DNA from: Stomoxys calcitrans | Taxonomy: Eukaryota; Arthropoda; Insecta; Diptera; Muscidae | NCBI RefSeq assembly: GCF_963082655.1 | Contig: NC_081555.1 | Span: 89,602,272 to 89,666,271, forward strand | DNA: 64,000 nucleotides | Direction: 5' to 3' | Part shown: one piece after another, positions 21,565 through 31,785 of the stretch | Layout of the letters: each line of letters starts with the position of its first letter | How positions within the stretch are numbered: the stretch's first letter is position 1 | Position numbers and translations under genes: made by a program | The notes under the pieces: model-generated | What the model saw: only the letters and a program-made list of their open reading frames with translations | Told to the model about the DNA's origin: nothing | The model's database searches: none

Positions 21565-23963
21565 TTTTTTTTTTTTTTTTTTTTTATTTTAATTGCAACT
21601 AGCTTTCAATAAGAAGCTAACAAGCAATTTTTTTCAAATTTAACATAATTATCATTGAAAATATGTAAATTTTATATAATCTATCTGAAAATTTATTTTA
21701 CATTGGAAACAAAAAGAAAATAAATAATTTTAAAGCTCATGATATTAAGAGATCATAGGGTTTAGTTCTATTCAGTCTACGTCTGGTACTTGGATCATTG
21801 AGATTAATGGCTTCTGGATTTACATGAAGGCGTAATCTGGCATCATGTTTCGTTGCTGCAATTGATATTTCCTCTGACACTGTGTTCATGCGGAGGTCTC
21901 TATGGAGATCACTGTTGCGAACATACCAAGGGGCGTTAACTATGCTCCTTAGTACTTTATTTTGAAAATTTTGAATCATGTAGATATATTTCTTATGCGT
22001 GCAACCCCATAGTTGGATGCCATATAGCCATATTGGTTTTAATTGTTGATTATATAAAAGTAATTTGTTTTGAATGGAAAGTTCAGATTTCCTGCCCATA
22101 AGATATTTGAGTTTTGACCATTTAATATTAAGTTCTTCGATTTTCTTCTTGACATGCGCTTTCCAGCGTAATTTCGAATCCAGGGTCATACCAAGATATT
22201 TCGCATTGTCCGAATAAGGGATACTGACTCCATTTATATGCACGGGGATGTTCCTGGTAGCTTTATTTGTAAAGTTTACATGAACCGACTTCGAATGGTT
22301 CAACTTTATTTGCCAAACAGAGGCCCAACGATTTATTTCATTAAGAGCTTGTTGCAATTTAGTGATTGCTTGCTCCTCTGTATCTGCCACAGCAAGTATA
22401 GCAGTATCATCCGCAAAAGTTGCAATGACTGAGTTTGGTGGTTCTGGCAAATCGCTAGTGTATAAAAGATATAGGACGGGACCTAGGATACTTCCTTGAG
22501 GCACACCTGTACCAATTTTCTTCATGTCTGAGTAGGAGTCATCCTGTTTAATTCTGAAGAATCTATCCGATAAGAATGATTTTAGAAATTCAACATATAT
22601 TTCAGGCAACATCCTGCTTAATTTCCTTATAAGCCCGACATGGCATACTTTGTCAAAAGCCTGCGACACATCTAAGAATACAGCAGAACATATTTTTTTA
22701 TCCTCAAAGCTTTGTTCAATAGTATTAGTTATGCGGTGTATCTGGTCAATAGTTGAATGGGAATTTCTAAAACCAAATTGATGGTCTGGTATGAGATTTT
22801 TTTCTGCAATAATGGGGTTTAAACGACTCAAAAACAGTTTTTCTAGCAGTTTGGATAACATTGGTAGTAGAGATATTGGTCTATATGAGGTTACCTCTGT
22901 TGTAGGTTTACCTGGTTTAGGTATCATACGGATTTCTGCAATTTTCCAAAAAGTTGGCATTCTTCTTAACTTGAAGCAGGAACTAAATAATTGGGTTATT
23001 TTAATGATGCAATTATATGTAAGATTTCTTAGTATTTCAGTATTTATTAAGTCGAAACCTGGACATTTCTTTAGCTGCATACGGCCTATTTCTGCATATA
23101 CCTCACCAACTGTAACATTCTCGATGCTTTGTTCGAAATTTCCTATACCTTCATTACCATTAGTTGGAACTTCATTGTTATTGGAGAAAACGTTCTCCAT
23201 GTGTTCTGAAAATATTTGCGCCTTTTCCATATTCGTTTTGGCCCATGATGAGTCATCTTTTCTTATTGGATAATTTCTTGGTACAGGCCTCTTAACTCCT
23301 TTTGTTGCTTTCCAAAGTGAATAGTCGGTACTTTTATCAGTTGTTAACGACAACAGATGTTGCCTAAGTTCCATATCTCTGAAAAGTTTGGTTTCTGCAC
23401 TGAGTTCCTTAGTGATTTTATTTAAGAGTGTCTTGTATGACGGATGTCTAGTTTGCTGCCATTTCTTACGTATTTTGCGTTTCAGTTGAATTTTTTCTCT
23501 AATATATACCGGGTAGGTTTGTTCAGAAGCAGTACTTCGATAATCAGGAGTACTTTGCCATGCGGCTTTCTGAATAGTTGCAGTTAGTATTTCAACTTCA
23601 TTTTCCAAATCGTCTACAGAGATTGGTGCTTCGACTTTCAAATCTGCATTCCACAAGATTAAATTGAAATATTGCCAGTCGGTAAATTTATTTATCAAAA
23701 AGGGTGGAGGCTCTTTTGTTAGTATTTTTTCAAAAAGTGTAAGGAAGATTGGAGAGTGGTCTGAGCTTAGATCAAAACCATTTTCTATTTTTATTCGGGA
23801 CGTCGATATTTTTTTGACCAGAAAAAAGTCTATTAAGTCGGGAATTTTGTTTGTATCAGTTGGCCAATAGGTTGGTGTACCTGATGAGATTATTGAGCAA
23901 CCAGTATCATTCGACGCTTTGAGTAGTTCTCTGCCTTTTGTAGTTGTTAATCGGGATCCCCAG
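21534..23963 (-). mobile_element. Jockey-like LINE, 5'-truncated, with exact target duplication
   Basis: The 3' end is a T run (about 21534-21580, poly-A on the reverse strand), followed by about 150 bases of 3' UTR and one long ORF. Target duplication TGTGCCAAGT lies at 21524-21533 and 23964-23973. The 5' end is truncated inside the endonuclease domain. The insertion is recent enough that the ORF is still open. Confidence 0.9.
21737..23962 (-). CDS. Jockey-like LINE ORF2: endonuclease C-terminus plus reverse transcriptase
   Basis: An open frame of 741 LINE-derived residues, ending at a TGA, copies LINE RNA into DNA at the nicked target. It opens in the C-terminal part of the apurinic-type endonuclease (WGSRLTTTKGREL, then SSDHSPIFLTL). 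The reverse transcriptase follows, with YRPISLLPMLSKLLEKL, palm motif A FLDVSQAFDKV (reverse strand of 22647-22679), motif B GVPQGSILGP, the catalytic FADD (22406-22417) and KYLGMTLDSKLRWKAH. There is no RNase H, as in the jockey group. All catalytic Asp residues are present and no frameshift is seen. It cannot act alone because the N-terminal endonuclease, ORF1 and promoter are missing. The ORF as computed extends 10 codons into the flanking repeat; I start at the LINE border. Confidence 0.9.
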   Translation of the reverse strand, partial: WGSRLTTTKGRELLKASNDTGCSIISSGTPTYWPTDTNKIPDLIDFFLVKKISTSRIKIENGFDLSSDHSPIFLTLFEKILTKEPPPFLINKFTDWQYFNLILWNADLKVEAPISVDDLENEVEILTATIQKAAWQSTPDYRSTASEQTYPVYIREKIQLKRKIRKKWQQTRHPSYKTLLNKITKELSAETKLFRDMELRQHLLSLTTDKSTDYSLWKATKGVKRPVPRNYPIRKDDSSWAKTNMEKAQIFSEHMENVFSNNNEVPTNGNEGIGNFEQSIENVTVGEVYAEIGRMQLKKCPGFDLINTEILRNLTYNCIIKITQLFSSCFKLRRMPTFWKIAEIRMIPKPGKPTTEVTSYRPISLLPMLSKLLEKLFLSRLNPIIAEKNLIPDHQFGFRNSHSTIDQIHRITNTIEQSFEDKKICSAVFLDVSQAFDKVCHVGLIRKLSRMLPEIYVEFLKSFLSDRFFRIKQDDSYSDMKKIGTGVPQGSILGPVLYLLYTSDLPEPPNSVIATFADDTAILAVADTEEQAITKLQQALNEINRWASVWQIKLNHSKSVHVNFTNKATRNIPVHINGVSIPYSDNAKYLGMTLDSKLRWKAHVKKKIEELNIKWSKLKYLMGRKSELSIQNKLLLYNQQLKPIWLYGIQLWGCTHKKYIYMIQNFQNKVLRSIVNAPWYVRNSDLHRDLRMNTVSEEISIAATKHDARLRLHVNPEAINLNDPSTRRRLNRTKPYDLLIS

Positions 23964-23973
23964 TGTGCCAAGT

Positions 23974-24420
23974 GTGGTTTAAATCGGTACATAGCCCGAT
24001 ATAGCTGTCATATAAACCGATTTGGAATCTTGACTTCTTGAGCCGCTAGAGGGCGCAATTCTCATCCGATTTCGCTGAAATTTTGTACAACGGCTTCTCC
24101 CATGACCTTCAACATATATGTCCAATCGATCTATAGCCTGATACAGCTCCCATATGAACCGATCTCCCGATTATGCCTCTTGAGCACCTACAAGGCGCAA
24201 TTCTTATCCGAATGGACTGAAATATTACCCTTCAACATTCAATTCACTTATGGTCGTAACCGAACTATTACTTGATATATCTCCAAGCACATAACAATTC
24301 TTATCCTTTATTCCCTGTTTGTCGAAAAAGAGTTACCGCACAAAGAACTCGACAAATGCGATTCATGGTGGAGGGTATATAAGATTCGGCCCGGCCGAAC
24401 TTACCACGCTCTTACATGTT
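23974..24420 (-). mobile_element. 153-bp-repeat element, right part
   Basis: Continues the copy broken by the LINE: the next 'cggtacatagcccgatatag' starts at 23985, which is exactly 153 from 21392 once the LINE and one duplication copy are removed. Ends with 'atggtggagggtatataa' and palindrome TTCGGCCCGGCCGAA (24385-24399). Confidence 0.85.
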
Positions 24421-24461
24421 TTTTTTATGTTTTGTGTTTTAAAAAAAGTTCGTCAATATTA

Positions 24462-24835
24462 TACCCTCCACCATAGGATGGAGGTATATACTTATCTAAT
24501 TTTGCTAAACGACTTCTTGTATTACCTTTAACATACTTGGTTAATATGGCCTGAATCGGCCCGTAACGTGATATAGCTCCCATATAAACAGATCTTCCAA
24601 TTTTATTTCCTGAACCACTATAGGGTGCATTTATTATCCAATTTGACTGAAATTTTGCACAATGAATTCCACTTCATTTCCTACAGCCAAACCAAGTATG
24701 GCTCCAATCGCTTCATAACTTGGTATAGCTGAAATAGCATAGCAATTCTTATCCATTATCCATTGTTTGTCTATGCGATCCATGGTAGGGGGTATATAAG
24801 ATTCGGCCCGACCGAACTAAGCACGCTTTTATGTT
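24462..24835 (-). mobile_element. Short deletion derivative of the 153-bp-repeat element
   Basis: Keeps both ends ('taccctccaccataggatg' and 'tatataagattcggcccg', hairpin 24802-24816 with one mismatch) but only about two internal units. It directly follows the previous copy in the same orientation. Confidence 0.75.
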
Positions 24836-24892
24836 CCACACTTCTTTTTGTTAGCATAGTGGCTGTCCAATCCGCCATATGCGAATCCGATG

Positions 24893-25215
24893 GACTTTTT
24901 ATACCAACCACCACCTCGAAATATTGATCTACGTCCCCATCAAGTATATAAATATTCTGGATCGCCTTGACATTTTAAGTCGATCTAGCCGTGTCCGTCT
25001 GTCTTTGTCGAAATCACGATAGCGGTCGAAAGAATAAAGATATCCGCTTGAAATTTTGCACAGTGATTTCTTATTGGATATAGCTCCGATATAAACCGAT
25101 CTACCGATAAAACTTCTTGAGATCCTGGAAGCCGAAATTTTTGTCCGATAGGCGGAGATTTTGTTACGATTTCCAAACATCTTCAGTTTGGTCTATAAGT
25201 TAACCATGAATCATC
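24893..25215 (-). repeat. 153-bp-repeat element, left-end fragment
   Basis: Begins 'tataccaaccaccacctcg', passes the 'tcgatctagccgtgtccgt' block where other copies carry (GTCC)n, and contains one unit with 'gatataaaccgatc'. The other end is missing. Confidence 0.65.
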
Positions 25216-25249
25216 TTATAAACGAACAGCGCTTTAAGCTGATCTGCCT

Positions 25250-25850
25250 GGTCACCCCCCCTTCCCCCTTCCTTCGGAACCATCATATTCCCTCAACAAA
25301 TCTTAGGAGAGTTACAAGAGGTATGTTCGCAAGTTCACCCAGATCACAGAAGAAGCGTCTCTCCAGACGTCTCTGCAGAGTCGGACAGAATGAAAGCAAG
25401 TGCTCAATAGTCTCCTTTTCATCCTCATCGAGGCAATTCCTACAGAAGTCATTGTGCGGTATCTCCAGCCTATGGCACAATGTTTGGTTATGACCCCTGT
25501 CAAAGTACTCATCGACCTCTAATCGAAAGCCAGCAATTCCCTCGTCCTCCTCCGGTCGACGACCGGCTATAGCGCCCTCGCAGTCCGGCAACCATCTACC
25601 GTGTCCAACCACGCCACCGACACCACCACTCCGTTTCATAAAGCTGGATCGTTCCACCTCCGGAAAGTCCATCGCAGAAATCCTCGCAAGGGGGCAAGTG
25701 CGTAGAATTTGGGTATAGTGTTTGTTGTGTGCCTGTTTGCTGTGTATGAAATGAGGTTTGGATCTGCAGATATTGCATCCCTGCCGAACCTGTTGGTTCG
25801 GATGGATTCACGGTGCTGGACCGCTGAACACCTGCAGAGTTACTTCTTGT
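25250..25850 (-). pseudogene. LINE 3' fragment: zinc-knuckle after RNase H
   Basis: The reverse strand 25283-25672 ends in HNQTLCHRLEIPHNDFCRNC, then EKETIEHLLSFCP: a CX2C...H...C knuckle of the type that closes ORF2 in RNase H LINEs. The upstream glycine-rich stretch is of unknown origin. The RNase H and reverse transcriptase parts are absent. Confidence 0.65.
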
Positions 25851-25899
25851 AATAGTGTCACTTATGTTGGTATTTTTTTTTGGGATAACTTTTAGTTCA

Positions 25900-25993
25900 G
25901 GTTGAATCCGAAGTCACCGCATTCACCTGGGAAACCATGGCGCCCTTGGGCATTATGATTTCCCAGGTGAATGCACCGACCCTAGATTCAACC
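25900..25993. repeat. 35-nt-arm inverted repeat (hairpin)
   Basis: Left arm 25900-25934 (ggttgaatcc...cacctgggaaa) pairs with right arm 25959-25993 (tttcccaggtg...gattcaacc). The central 17 bases pair perfectly, the outer part has a few mismatches, and the loop is 24 bases. Probably a small foldback element or the end-joined termini of one. Confidence 0.75.
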
Positions 25994-26054
25994 CTTAAGC
26001 CCCCGCATCGCGACAAGATTTTTACCCCGCCACTGAGTTAATAAAGGTAAATTT

Positions 26055-26110
26055 TTAGCAGAATCCATGGTGGTGGGTTCCCAAGATTCGGCACGGCTGT
26101 ACCAGATCAT
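26055..26110 (-). repeat. Right-end remnant of the 153-bp element
   Basis: 'atccatggtggtgggttc' followed by 'attcggcacggctgtacc' matches the terminal block of the family, with mutations in the palindrome. Confidence 0.5.
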
Positions 26111-27625
26111 CTCTATATCCAATTTTCTGTTGTTTTTGTTTGCAAATTATTGATTATATTTTATTTATCGATTATTTTCTATAGAAAGGCGATATTTCTT
26201 TAGAAAATTTTTGTAGCATAATTTAAAATTTAAGCTTCTTTCAATTTTTCGCACGGATACTTCTCCCAGCGAATGCATTCAAAATGTCATTTAAAAGAGA
26301 GTGACTCTTCACCATGCAATTCTTGTTGAAAATCAGGACATCCTCCTTCTGTTTGTTCTCTGAGAATATATATATCTCTCACACTAGACCAACGCCCACC
26401 CATGCAGAATATCTACATGCTTAATTTTTTTTCCCCTGGGTAGGAGCATGCCCAGGCAATGGTGCATAAATTCCCTCAGCTGTTGATGTGTATCCAATGA
26501 AATGTTTTGGCGTTTGCTTACTCTTGACAATAAGAAAATCTGAATTATGCTGCAAGTGGATGATGCATGCAACACACACAGTGGGTTATAATAAGGGCAA
26601 GGTTTTGCTATAAGCCTAGCGCAGACTTTGACTTTTCGCACGAACAACTGTCAAAACGCTCCATAAAAAAAACGGTGACGAAGATAATGCGAACACATTT
26701 CGTACAAGTGGTACTGAGTTCTACGAGTAAAATTGTAGCGTCATGTCGCTGCATCATGATAAATGTCGCACAATTTTAAGTGCAAATGTAATTAAATGCG
26801 CACGAAATGCGCCGTGCGTTGTTTGTGTTCTGACAAAGAAAAGAGTCCATCGGATTTCGCAATAATTTAATAGGTATTTTCGCTGTGAATCAAGTCATTA
26901 CTACTTAGTGTATTAAAATGATTCCGGGCAACTGATCGCCAGGGGTGCTACGAAAAAATTCCCGTCTCCAATTTTCGATCACCTTTGCAGCTTTTTGTGC
27001 CTTAGTCAGTCAGCATTCGAAAGGCAAAACAAACTGAGCATAAAGTGACAAATGCCAAAAAGGCAAACTTCGAAAAAAGTGTGGCCAGATTGAAGACCAC
27101 ACGCCTAAAAAACATTCTTTAGTAAACTATTATTGGTCTTTAAAAATTAAATTTTTCGCAATTTTTAATTTTTTTCTTTGTTTTTTTCCATTGCAGGTAA
27201 GTTTTGACAATTGCGCCATTCTTCTTTCTCTCAAGTAAGTGATTTTAATATACCCAGAAAAATTTGCTAGCAAAAACAGCAAAAATCTTTGCTAAAACAG
27301 CAGAAAGTGTGCTGAAAATGGTAATAATGGTAGTGACTTTGTGCTGGTAGTAATTTTTTGCTAAGACAGCAAACCTTTTCTGCTGTTTTCAGATGCAACA
27401 AAGTTGAAATAAGACAAAAATTTCTAAAAATACTTCAAGATTTTGTTTGTTGCACCATCTTTTTTTTATTATTAGAGGTATATAGTGTAAGTTTTGTTTT
27501 ATTTTCTTACAATTTGATCATTTTTTTTAATGATTTTAAATAACAGCAGACAAAATATCTATTGTATTTAAATCATATATGAAAAATGTTCACCTACACT
27601 CACAGAAAAAAGTTTGCTGAAACAT
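26111..27625. other. Mostly unique stretch containing the recursive splice site
   Basis: No transposon ORF. 26990-27120 resembles fly 5' UTR or promoter DNA (GTCAGTCAGCATTCG). 27255-27390 has several imperfect repeats of GCTAAAACAGCA, and 'gtttgctgaaac' recurs at 27612. No protein-coding exon is recognised. Confidence 0.4.
27168..27203 (+). promoter_or_regulatory. Recursive (ratchet) splice site: acceptor fused to donor
   Basis: A T-rich tract (27168-27190) leads to 'ttgcag' at 27191-27196, and GTAAGT follows with no gap at 27197-27202. This is the consensus of zero-nucleotide exons used to remove long fly introns in steps: the acceptor is used first and recreates a donor. It is known from Drosophila introns mostly above 10 kb. 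Its strand matches the Tlk exon at 39596. Usage is inferred, not seen. Confidence 0.65.
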
Positions 27626-27628
27626 CTA

Positions 27629-27866
27629 TTGGGTTGCCCAAAATGTAATTGCGGATTTTTCATATAGTCAGCGTTGACAAATTTTTTCACAGCTTGTGAC
27701 TCTGTAATTGCATTCTTTCTTCTGTCAGTTATCAGCTGTTACTTTTAGCTTGCTTTAGAAAAAAAAGTGTAAAAAAAGTATATTAAATTAAAGCTCATTC
27801 TAAGTTTTATTAAAAATGCATTTACTTTCTTTTAAAAAATCCGCAATTACTTTTTGGGCAACCCAA
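27629..27866. mobile_element. Mariner-type MITE, copy 1
   Basis: 238 bp, with inverted ends starting TTGGGTTGCCCAAAA and ending in the reverse complement, flanked by TA (27627-27628 and 27867-27868). The interior matches the copies at 45894, 55974 and 59415. No transposase is encoded. TA duplication and end length indicate the Tc1/mariner group. Confidence 0.88.
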
Positions 27867-27880
27867 TATATCAGGCTATA

Positions 27881-28164
27881 TAGGAGGCCACCGAAGCGCA
27901 GAGTTTAGCATGTCCGCCTATGACGCTGAACGCCTGGGTTCGAATCCTGGCGAGACCATCAGAAAAAAATTTCAGCGGTGGTTTCCCCCTCCTAACGCTG
28001 GCAACATTTGTGAGGTGTCGCACTACGGCACGCCGTTCGGACTCGGCTATAAAACGGAGACCCCTTATCATTGAGCTTAAACTTGAATCGGACTGCACTC
28101 ATTGATATGTGAGAAGTTTGCCCCTGTTCCTTAGTGGAATGTTCATGGGCATAATTTGTATTTG
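27881..28164 (+). mobile_element. tRNA-derived SINE, sense copy with A and B boxes
   Basis: The head holds an A-box-like GAAGCGCAGAGTTTAGC (27893-27909) and a perfect B box GGTTCGAATCC (27937-27947), so the family derives from a tRNA and would be transcribed by RNA polymerase III. A 14-bp target duplication (tatatcaggctata) flanks it at 27867-27880 and 28165-28178. The left copy includes the right TA of the mariner MITE, so the SINE landed after the MITE. Confidence 0.88.
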
Positions 28165-28894
28165 TATATCAGGCTATAGACCAATTCGGATCATACTCGG
28201 CACGGATATTGGAAGTCAGAACAGATGTACTTGTTCCAAATTTTAATCAAATCCGATGAAAATTGAGGCCTCTAGTTGCTCAAGAAGTCAAATCCGGGGA
28301 TCGGTTTATATGGGGACTGTATTAGTTTATAGACCTATTCGGATCATACTCCGCATGGATGTTCGAAGTCAGAACAGAAGACCTTGTACCAAATTTCAGT
28401 CAAATCGGACGAAAATTGAGACTTGAAGGGGATCAAGAAGTCATATCCGGGAATCGGTTTATATGGGGCTATATCAGTTCATAGACCGTTTTGGATCATA
28501 CTCAGCACGGATGTTGGAAGTCAGAATAGAAGTCCAAATTCAAGTCAAATCGGACGAAAATTGAGACTTCAGGAGGATCAAGAAGTCAAATCCGGGAATC
28601 GGTTTATATGGGGGCTATATCGGTTTATAGACCGATTTGGATCATACTCAGCACAGATGTTGGAAGTTAGAAGAGAAGTCCAAATTTCAGTCAATTCAGA
28701 CCAAAATTGAGGTTTTAAGGATAAAGTAAAATCCGAGGATCGGATCGGAAGTCATAGCGGAACACTATCTGCAAAATTTCTCCCAATGCGGAAAAAAATT
28801 TTAGCTTCCAGGGGATCAAGAAGTCAAATCCAGATATTGGTTTATATGGGAGCTATATCAGCTTATAGACCGATTTTGGCCGTACTAGACACAG
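28165..28894 (+). repeat. 153-bp-period repeats, left of the I-like LINE
   Basis: Markers 'tcaagaagtc' lie at 28280, 28433 (153), 28578 (an 8-base deletion) and 28816; the unit before the last has lost about 56 bases. Both element ends are absent on this side. The stretch 28799-28894 recurs unchanged at 31534-31629 across the LINE. Confidence 0.8.
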
Positions 28895-31507
28895 ACTAAC
28901 ATAGATTTTTTAGAATTCACAATATCTCTTAACAAGCTTAAGGGCAAGACACCTGGAATCGATAGAATCAATTACAAAATGCTAAAACATCTTGATTTAA
29001 ATACCAAGAAACGTATTGTGAGATTATACAACGACATCTTGAACACACAAATCCCACAGTTCTATAAAAACAGTCTTATAATCCCAGTACTAAAACCTAA
29101 AGGCGACAAAACTTCTGTTTCTTCTTATCGGCCTATATCTCTAAACATATGCTGCTCCAAAGTACTGGACAAAATTGTAGCCAATAGACTATGGTGGTTT
29201 ATCTCTTCTAATAAGCTACTTAACAATAACCAATTTGGTTTTAAAAAAGGTAAAAGTATAGCAGATCCACTTTTACTTCTAGATTATATAATAAATAACT
29301 CCCTAAGAACAAGAAAACACATTTCTATAATATCACTTGACTTTTCAAAAGCTTTTGATAAGATTGGCTTACACACTATTCTCAATCAATTGGAGGAATG
29401 GGGTATCGGACCCAAAATTTTTAAATACATTAAGAACTACTTAACTAATAGGAAGATTAAAGTAAAAGTTGGAGCATACAGCTCCGAACTCAATAACCTT
29501 CACAATGGTATACCCCAGGGTTCACCCCTTTCTGTAGTTTTATTTCTAATCGCTTATAATAAGCTTTCAGAATTACTCGAATCAGACAAATCTCTGAAAT
29601 TCTTATCCTACGCCGATGATTTTGTAATAATAAAGGAACTTAGCAGGCTGAACCAACCGATCATCGACCTTAACAATACGATATGCGCTATAGAAGACTG
29701 GTGTAACTATTCCGGAGCGGAACTGTCAATAGACAAATGTAAGCATCTCCACATTTGCAGAAAACGAAACTGCAGTCCAGTTCTAAACTGCAACAACTAC
29801 TCTATATGTCCAGTGAACAAATTAAAAATACTAGGCATAACCTTCAACAGCAAGTACAAATGGGATTCCCACATAGAGGAATTAAGCACATCGCTCTCAA
29901 AAAGGCTTAACATTATTAAATGTTTGTCAAACAAAAACTATTCTTGCGATACCTCTACACTTATCACTATAACACGTTCTGTCATTGTTTCGAAAATCTC
30001 ATATGGTATATATCTTTACGGATACACCTCCAAAGCCCTTCTCAATAAAATCAAAACTACATATAATTCTGCCGTGCGTTTATCGCTAGGTGCACACCGC
30101 ACTACAAAAATTTTTAATTTACTATTCGAAGCTAACCTGAAGACTATTGAAGACTATAGAGATATTGCTACAGCCCAGCTGATTAAAACAATTTTATTTA
30201 ATGATAAAACCCCCCTCATGCAAATGCTTAATAAAGCTTTGAAAACTAAGAAATTTTATAAAACAGACTCCGCTATTGGGCGTATTGTTTCCGCCTGTAA
30301 ATCCTACAACCTACCTTTCAACTACCCCGCTCCCAAGACGAATAACCCTTATTGGAGGTTCAATCCAGCAACATTAGATACATCCCTACGAAAGTATTCA
30401 AAGGAGCATACAATCCCACATCTTTATGTAGCTGAATTTCAGAATATTTGCACCAAACTGCAGAACTATAGTTTCATTTTCACAGATGGTTCTAAAATTA
30501 ACAATGTTACAAGTTATAGTCTAGTTACCGACAAGAGAATTATCAAGACATCTCTTCTTCCAGAATATAGCTCAGTTTTCTCGGCTGAAATAATCGCAAT
30601 TCTTGAAGCTATCAAGTTCGCAAAGAGATCTAAAGGCAATTTTGCTATCGTCTCTGATTCATTATCTGCCTTGGACTCTATAGCGAACCACAACAGTACT
30701 GAGGTTTATTCCTCCATAATAAGAGATCTGCTGATCCAAGAAAATAGAAAAATCAAATTAATTTGGGTTCCAGGTCACTCTAATATTTTAGGAAACGAAT
30801 TTGCTGATGCAGTAGCTAAACAAGCCAATAAAATGCCTCTTATATCCACCGCAAATACATCCCCAAATGATATAAAGAAACATATACAAAAAGATTTTTC
30901 ATTAAAACAAATTGAGATATGGAACAGCTCCTCGCTTTGGTATAAGAATCTGAATAGAAATAAATTAAATCTGCAAGACTATCTACACAAAGACCAATTA
31001 CTGTCCAGGAGTGACCAAGTCAAAATTATAAGGCTAAGATTAGGTTACTGTCGTTTGACACATGACCAGGTCATTGACCGAACTTTAGATAAACACTGTC
31101 CGTTCTGTAGATCCAGTACTTCCGATACGACTCATATATTTTTATTCTGCCCACATATTAAATTGCTTATATCAAATTATTTTCCAAACAAAAGTTTATT
31201 GGAGATTCTTAGCAATATCAATGCCCCTTCAAACAAATTAGACTTAATTAATTTTCTTAAATCATGTAACCTATATAACCTTATTTAAATTCTCCCCTTT
31301 GTAAATACTCACATAATTCTCTTGAATTACGCAAAATTTGTAATATAACTTAATTTTTTTTTTTTTCTCTTTAAATATTTATATAAATGTTCCGTTTAAA
31401 TTTCCTATTATATAATGCTAATAAACTCTTACTTTTCTCAAGCTTAGGACCTATGTAGTCAGAGCTTGCATTATATTTGTAATTTAGTTATAAGTATAAT
31501 TGTCAAT

Positions 31508-31533
<26 letters not shown>
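28895..31533 (+). mobile_element. I-like LINE, 5'-truncated, ~100-bp target duplication
   Basis: Contains one long ORF, about 215 bases of 3' UTR and an A tail of about 25 (ends 31533). It is flanked by a perfect direct repeat of at least 96 bases (28799-28894 and 31534-31629). The 5' end is truncated upstream of the reverse transcriptase; the frame is already open before the first Met (KLKGKTPGIDRINYKML). Confidence 0.88.
28979..31288 (+). CDS. I-like LINE ORF2: reverse transcriptase, RNase H and zinc-knuckle
   Basis: 769 codons are uninterrupted from the first Met; the true frame begins upstream, so the start is nominal. Reverse transcriptase: SSYRPISLNICCSKVLDKI, motif A ISLDFSKAFDKI, motif B GIPQGSPLS, catalytic YADD at residues 211-214. 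RNase H: FTDGSK (Asp near residue 503), SAEIIAILEAI, VSDSLSAL and WVPGHSNILGNEFADAVAK, so all four acidic positions are kept. The tail HCPFCRSS...THIFLFCPH is the usual Cys/His knuckle. The order RT-RNase H-knuckle places it in the I group rather than jockey. The enzyme core looks intact, but endonuclease and ORF1 are missing. Confidence 0.9.
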   Translation: MLKHLDLNTKKRIVRLYNDILNTQIPQFYKNSLIIPVLKPKGDKTSVSSYRPISLNICCSKVLDKIVANRLWWFISSNKLLNNNQFGFKKGKSIADPLLLLDYIINNSLRTRKHISIISLDFSKAFDKIGLHTILNQLEEWGIGPKIFKYIKNYLTNRKIKVKVGAYSSELNNLHNGIPQGSPLSVVLFLIAYNKLSELLESDKSLKFLSYADDFVIIKELSRLNQPIIDLNNTICAIEDWCNYSGAELSIDKCKHLHICRKRNCSPVLNCNNYSICPVNKLKILGITFNSKYKWDSHIEELSTSLSKRLNIIKCLSNKNYSCDTSTLITITRSVIVSKISYGIYLYGYTSKALLNKIKTTYNSAVRLSLGAHRTTKIFNLLFEANLKTIEDYRDIATAQLIKTILFNDKTPLMQMLNKALKTKKFYKTDSAIGRIVSACKSYNLPFNYPAPKTNNPYWRFNPATLDTSLRKYSKEHTIPHLYVAEFQNICTKLQNYSFIFTDGSKINNVTSYSLVTDKRIIKTSLLPEYSSVFSAEIIAILEAIKFAKRSKGNFAIVSDSLSALDSIANHNSTEVYSSIIRDLLIQENRKIKLIWVPGHSNILGNEFADAVAKQANKMPLISTANTSPNDIKKHIQKDFSLKQIEIWNSSSLWYKNLNRNKLNLQDYLHKDQLLSRSDQVKIIRLRLGYCRLTHDQVIDRTLDKHCPFCRSSTSDTTHIFLFCPHIKLLISNYFPNKSLLEILSNINAPSNKLDLINFLKSCNLYNLI

Positions 31534-31538
<5 letters not shown>

Positions 31539-31785
31539 GCTTCCAGGGGATCAAGAAGTCAAATCCAGATATTGGTTTATATGGGAGCTATATCAGCTTA
31601 TAGACCGATTTTGGCCGTACTAGACACAGTTGTTGGAAGTCATAAAGGAAAACTATGTGCAAAATTTTAGCCAAATCGGACGAAAATTGTGGCTTCCAAG
31701 GACTCAAGAAGTCAAATCGGGAGATCGATTTATATGGGAGCTATATCAACTTATAGACCGATTTGTACGGTACTTGGCACTACGA
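31529..31785 (+). repeat. 153-bp-period repeats, right of the I-like LINE
   Basis: The duplicated target (31534-31629) leads into a further unit: 'tcaagaagtc' at 31551 and 31704 are 153 apart, so the phase is kept across the insertion. Ends at a junction with a LINE fragment at about 31785. Confidence 0.8.
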
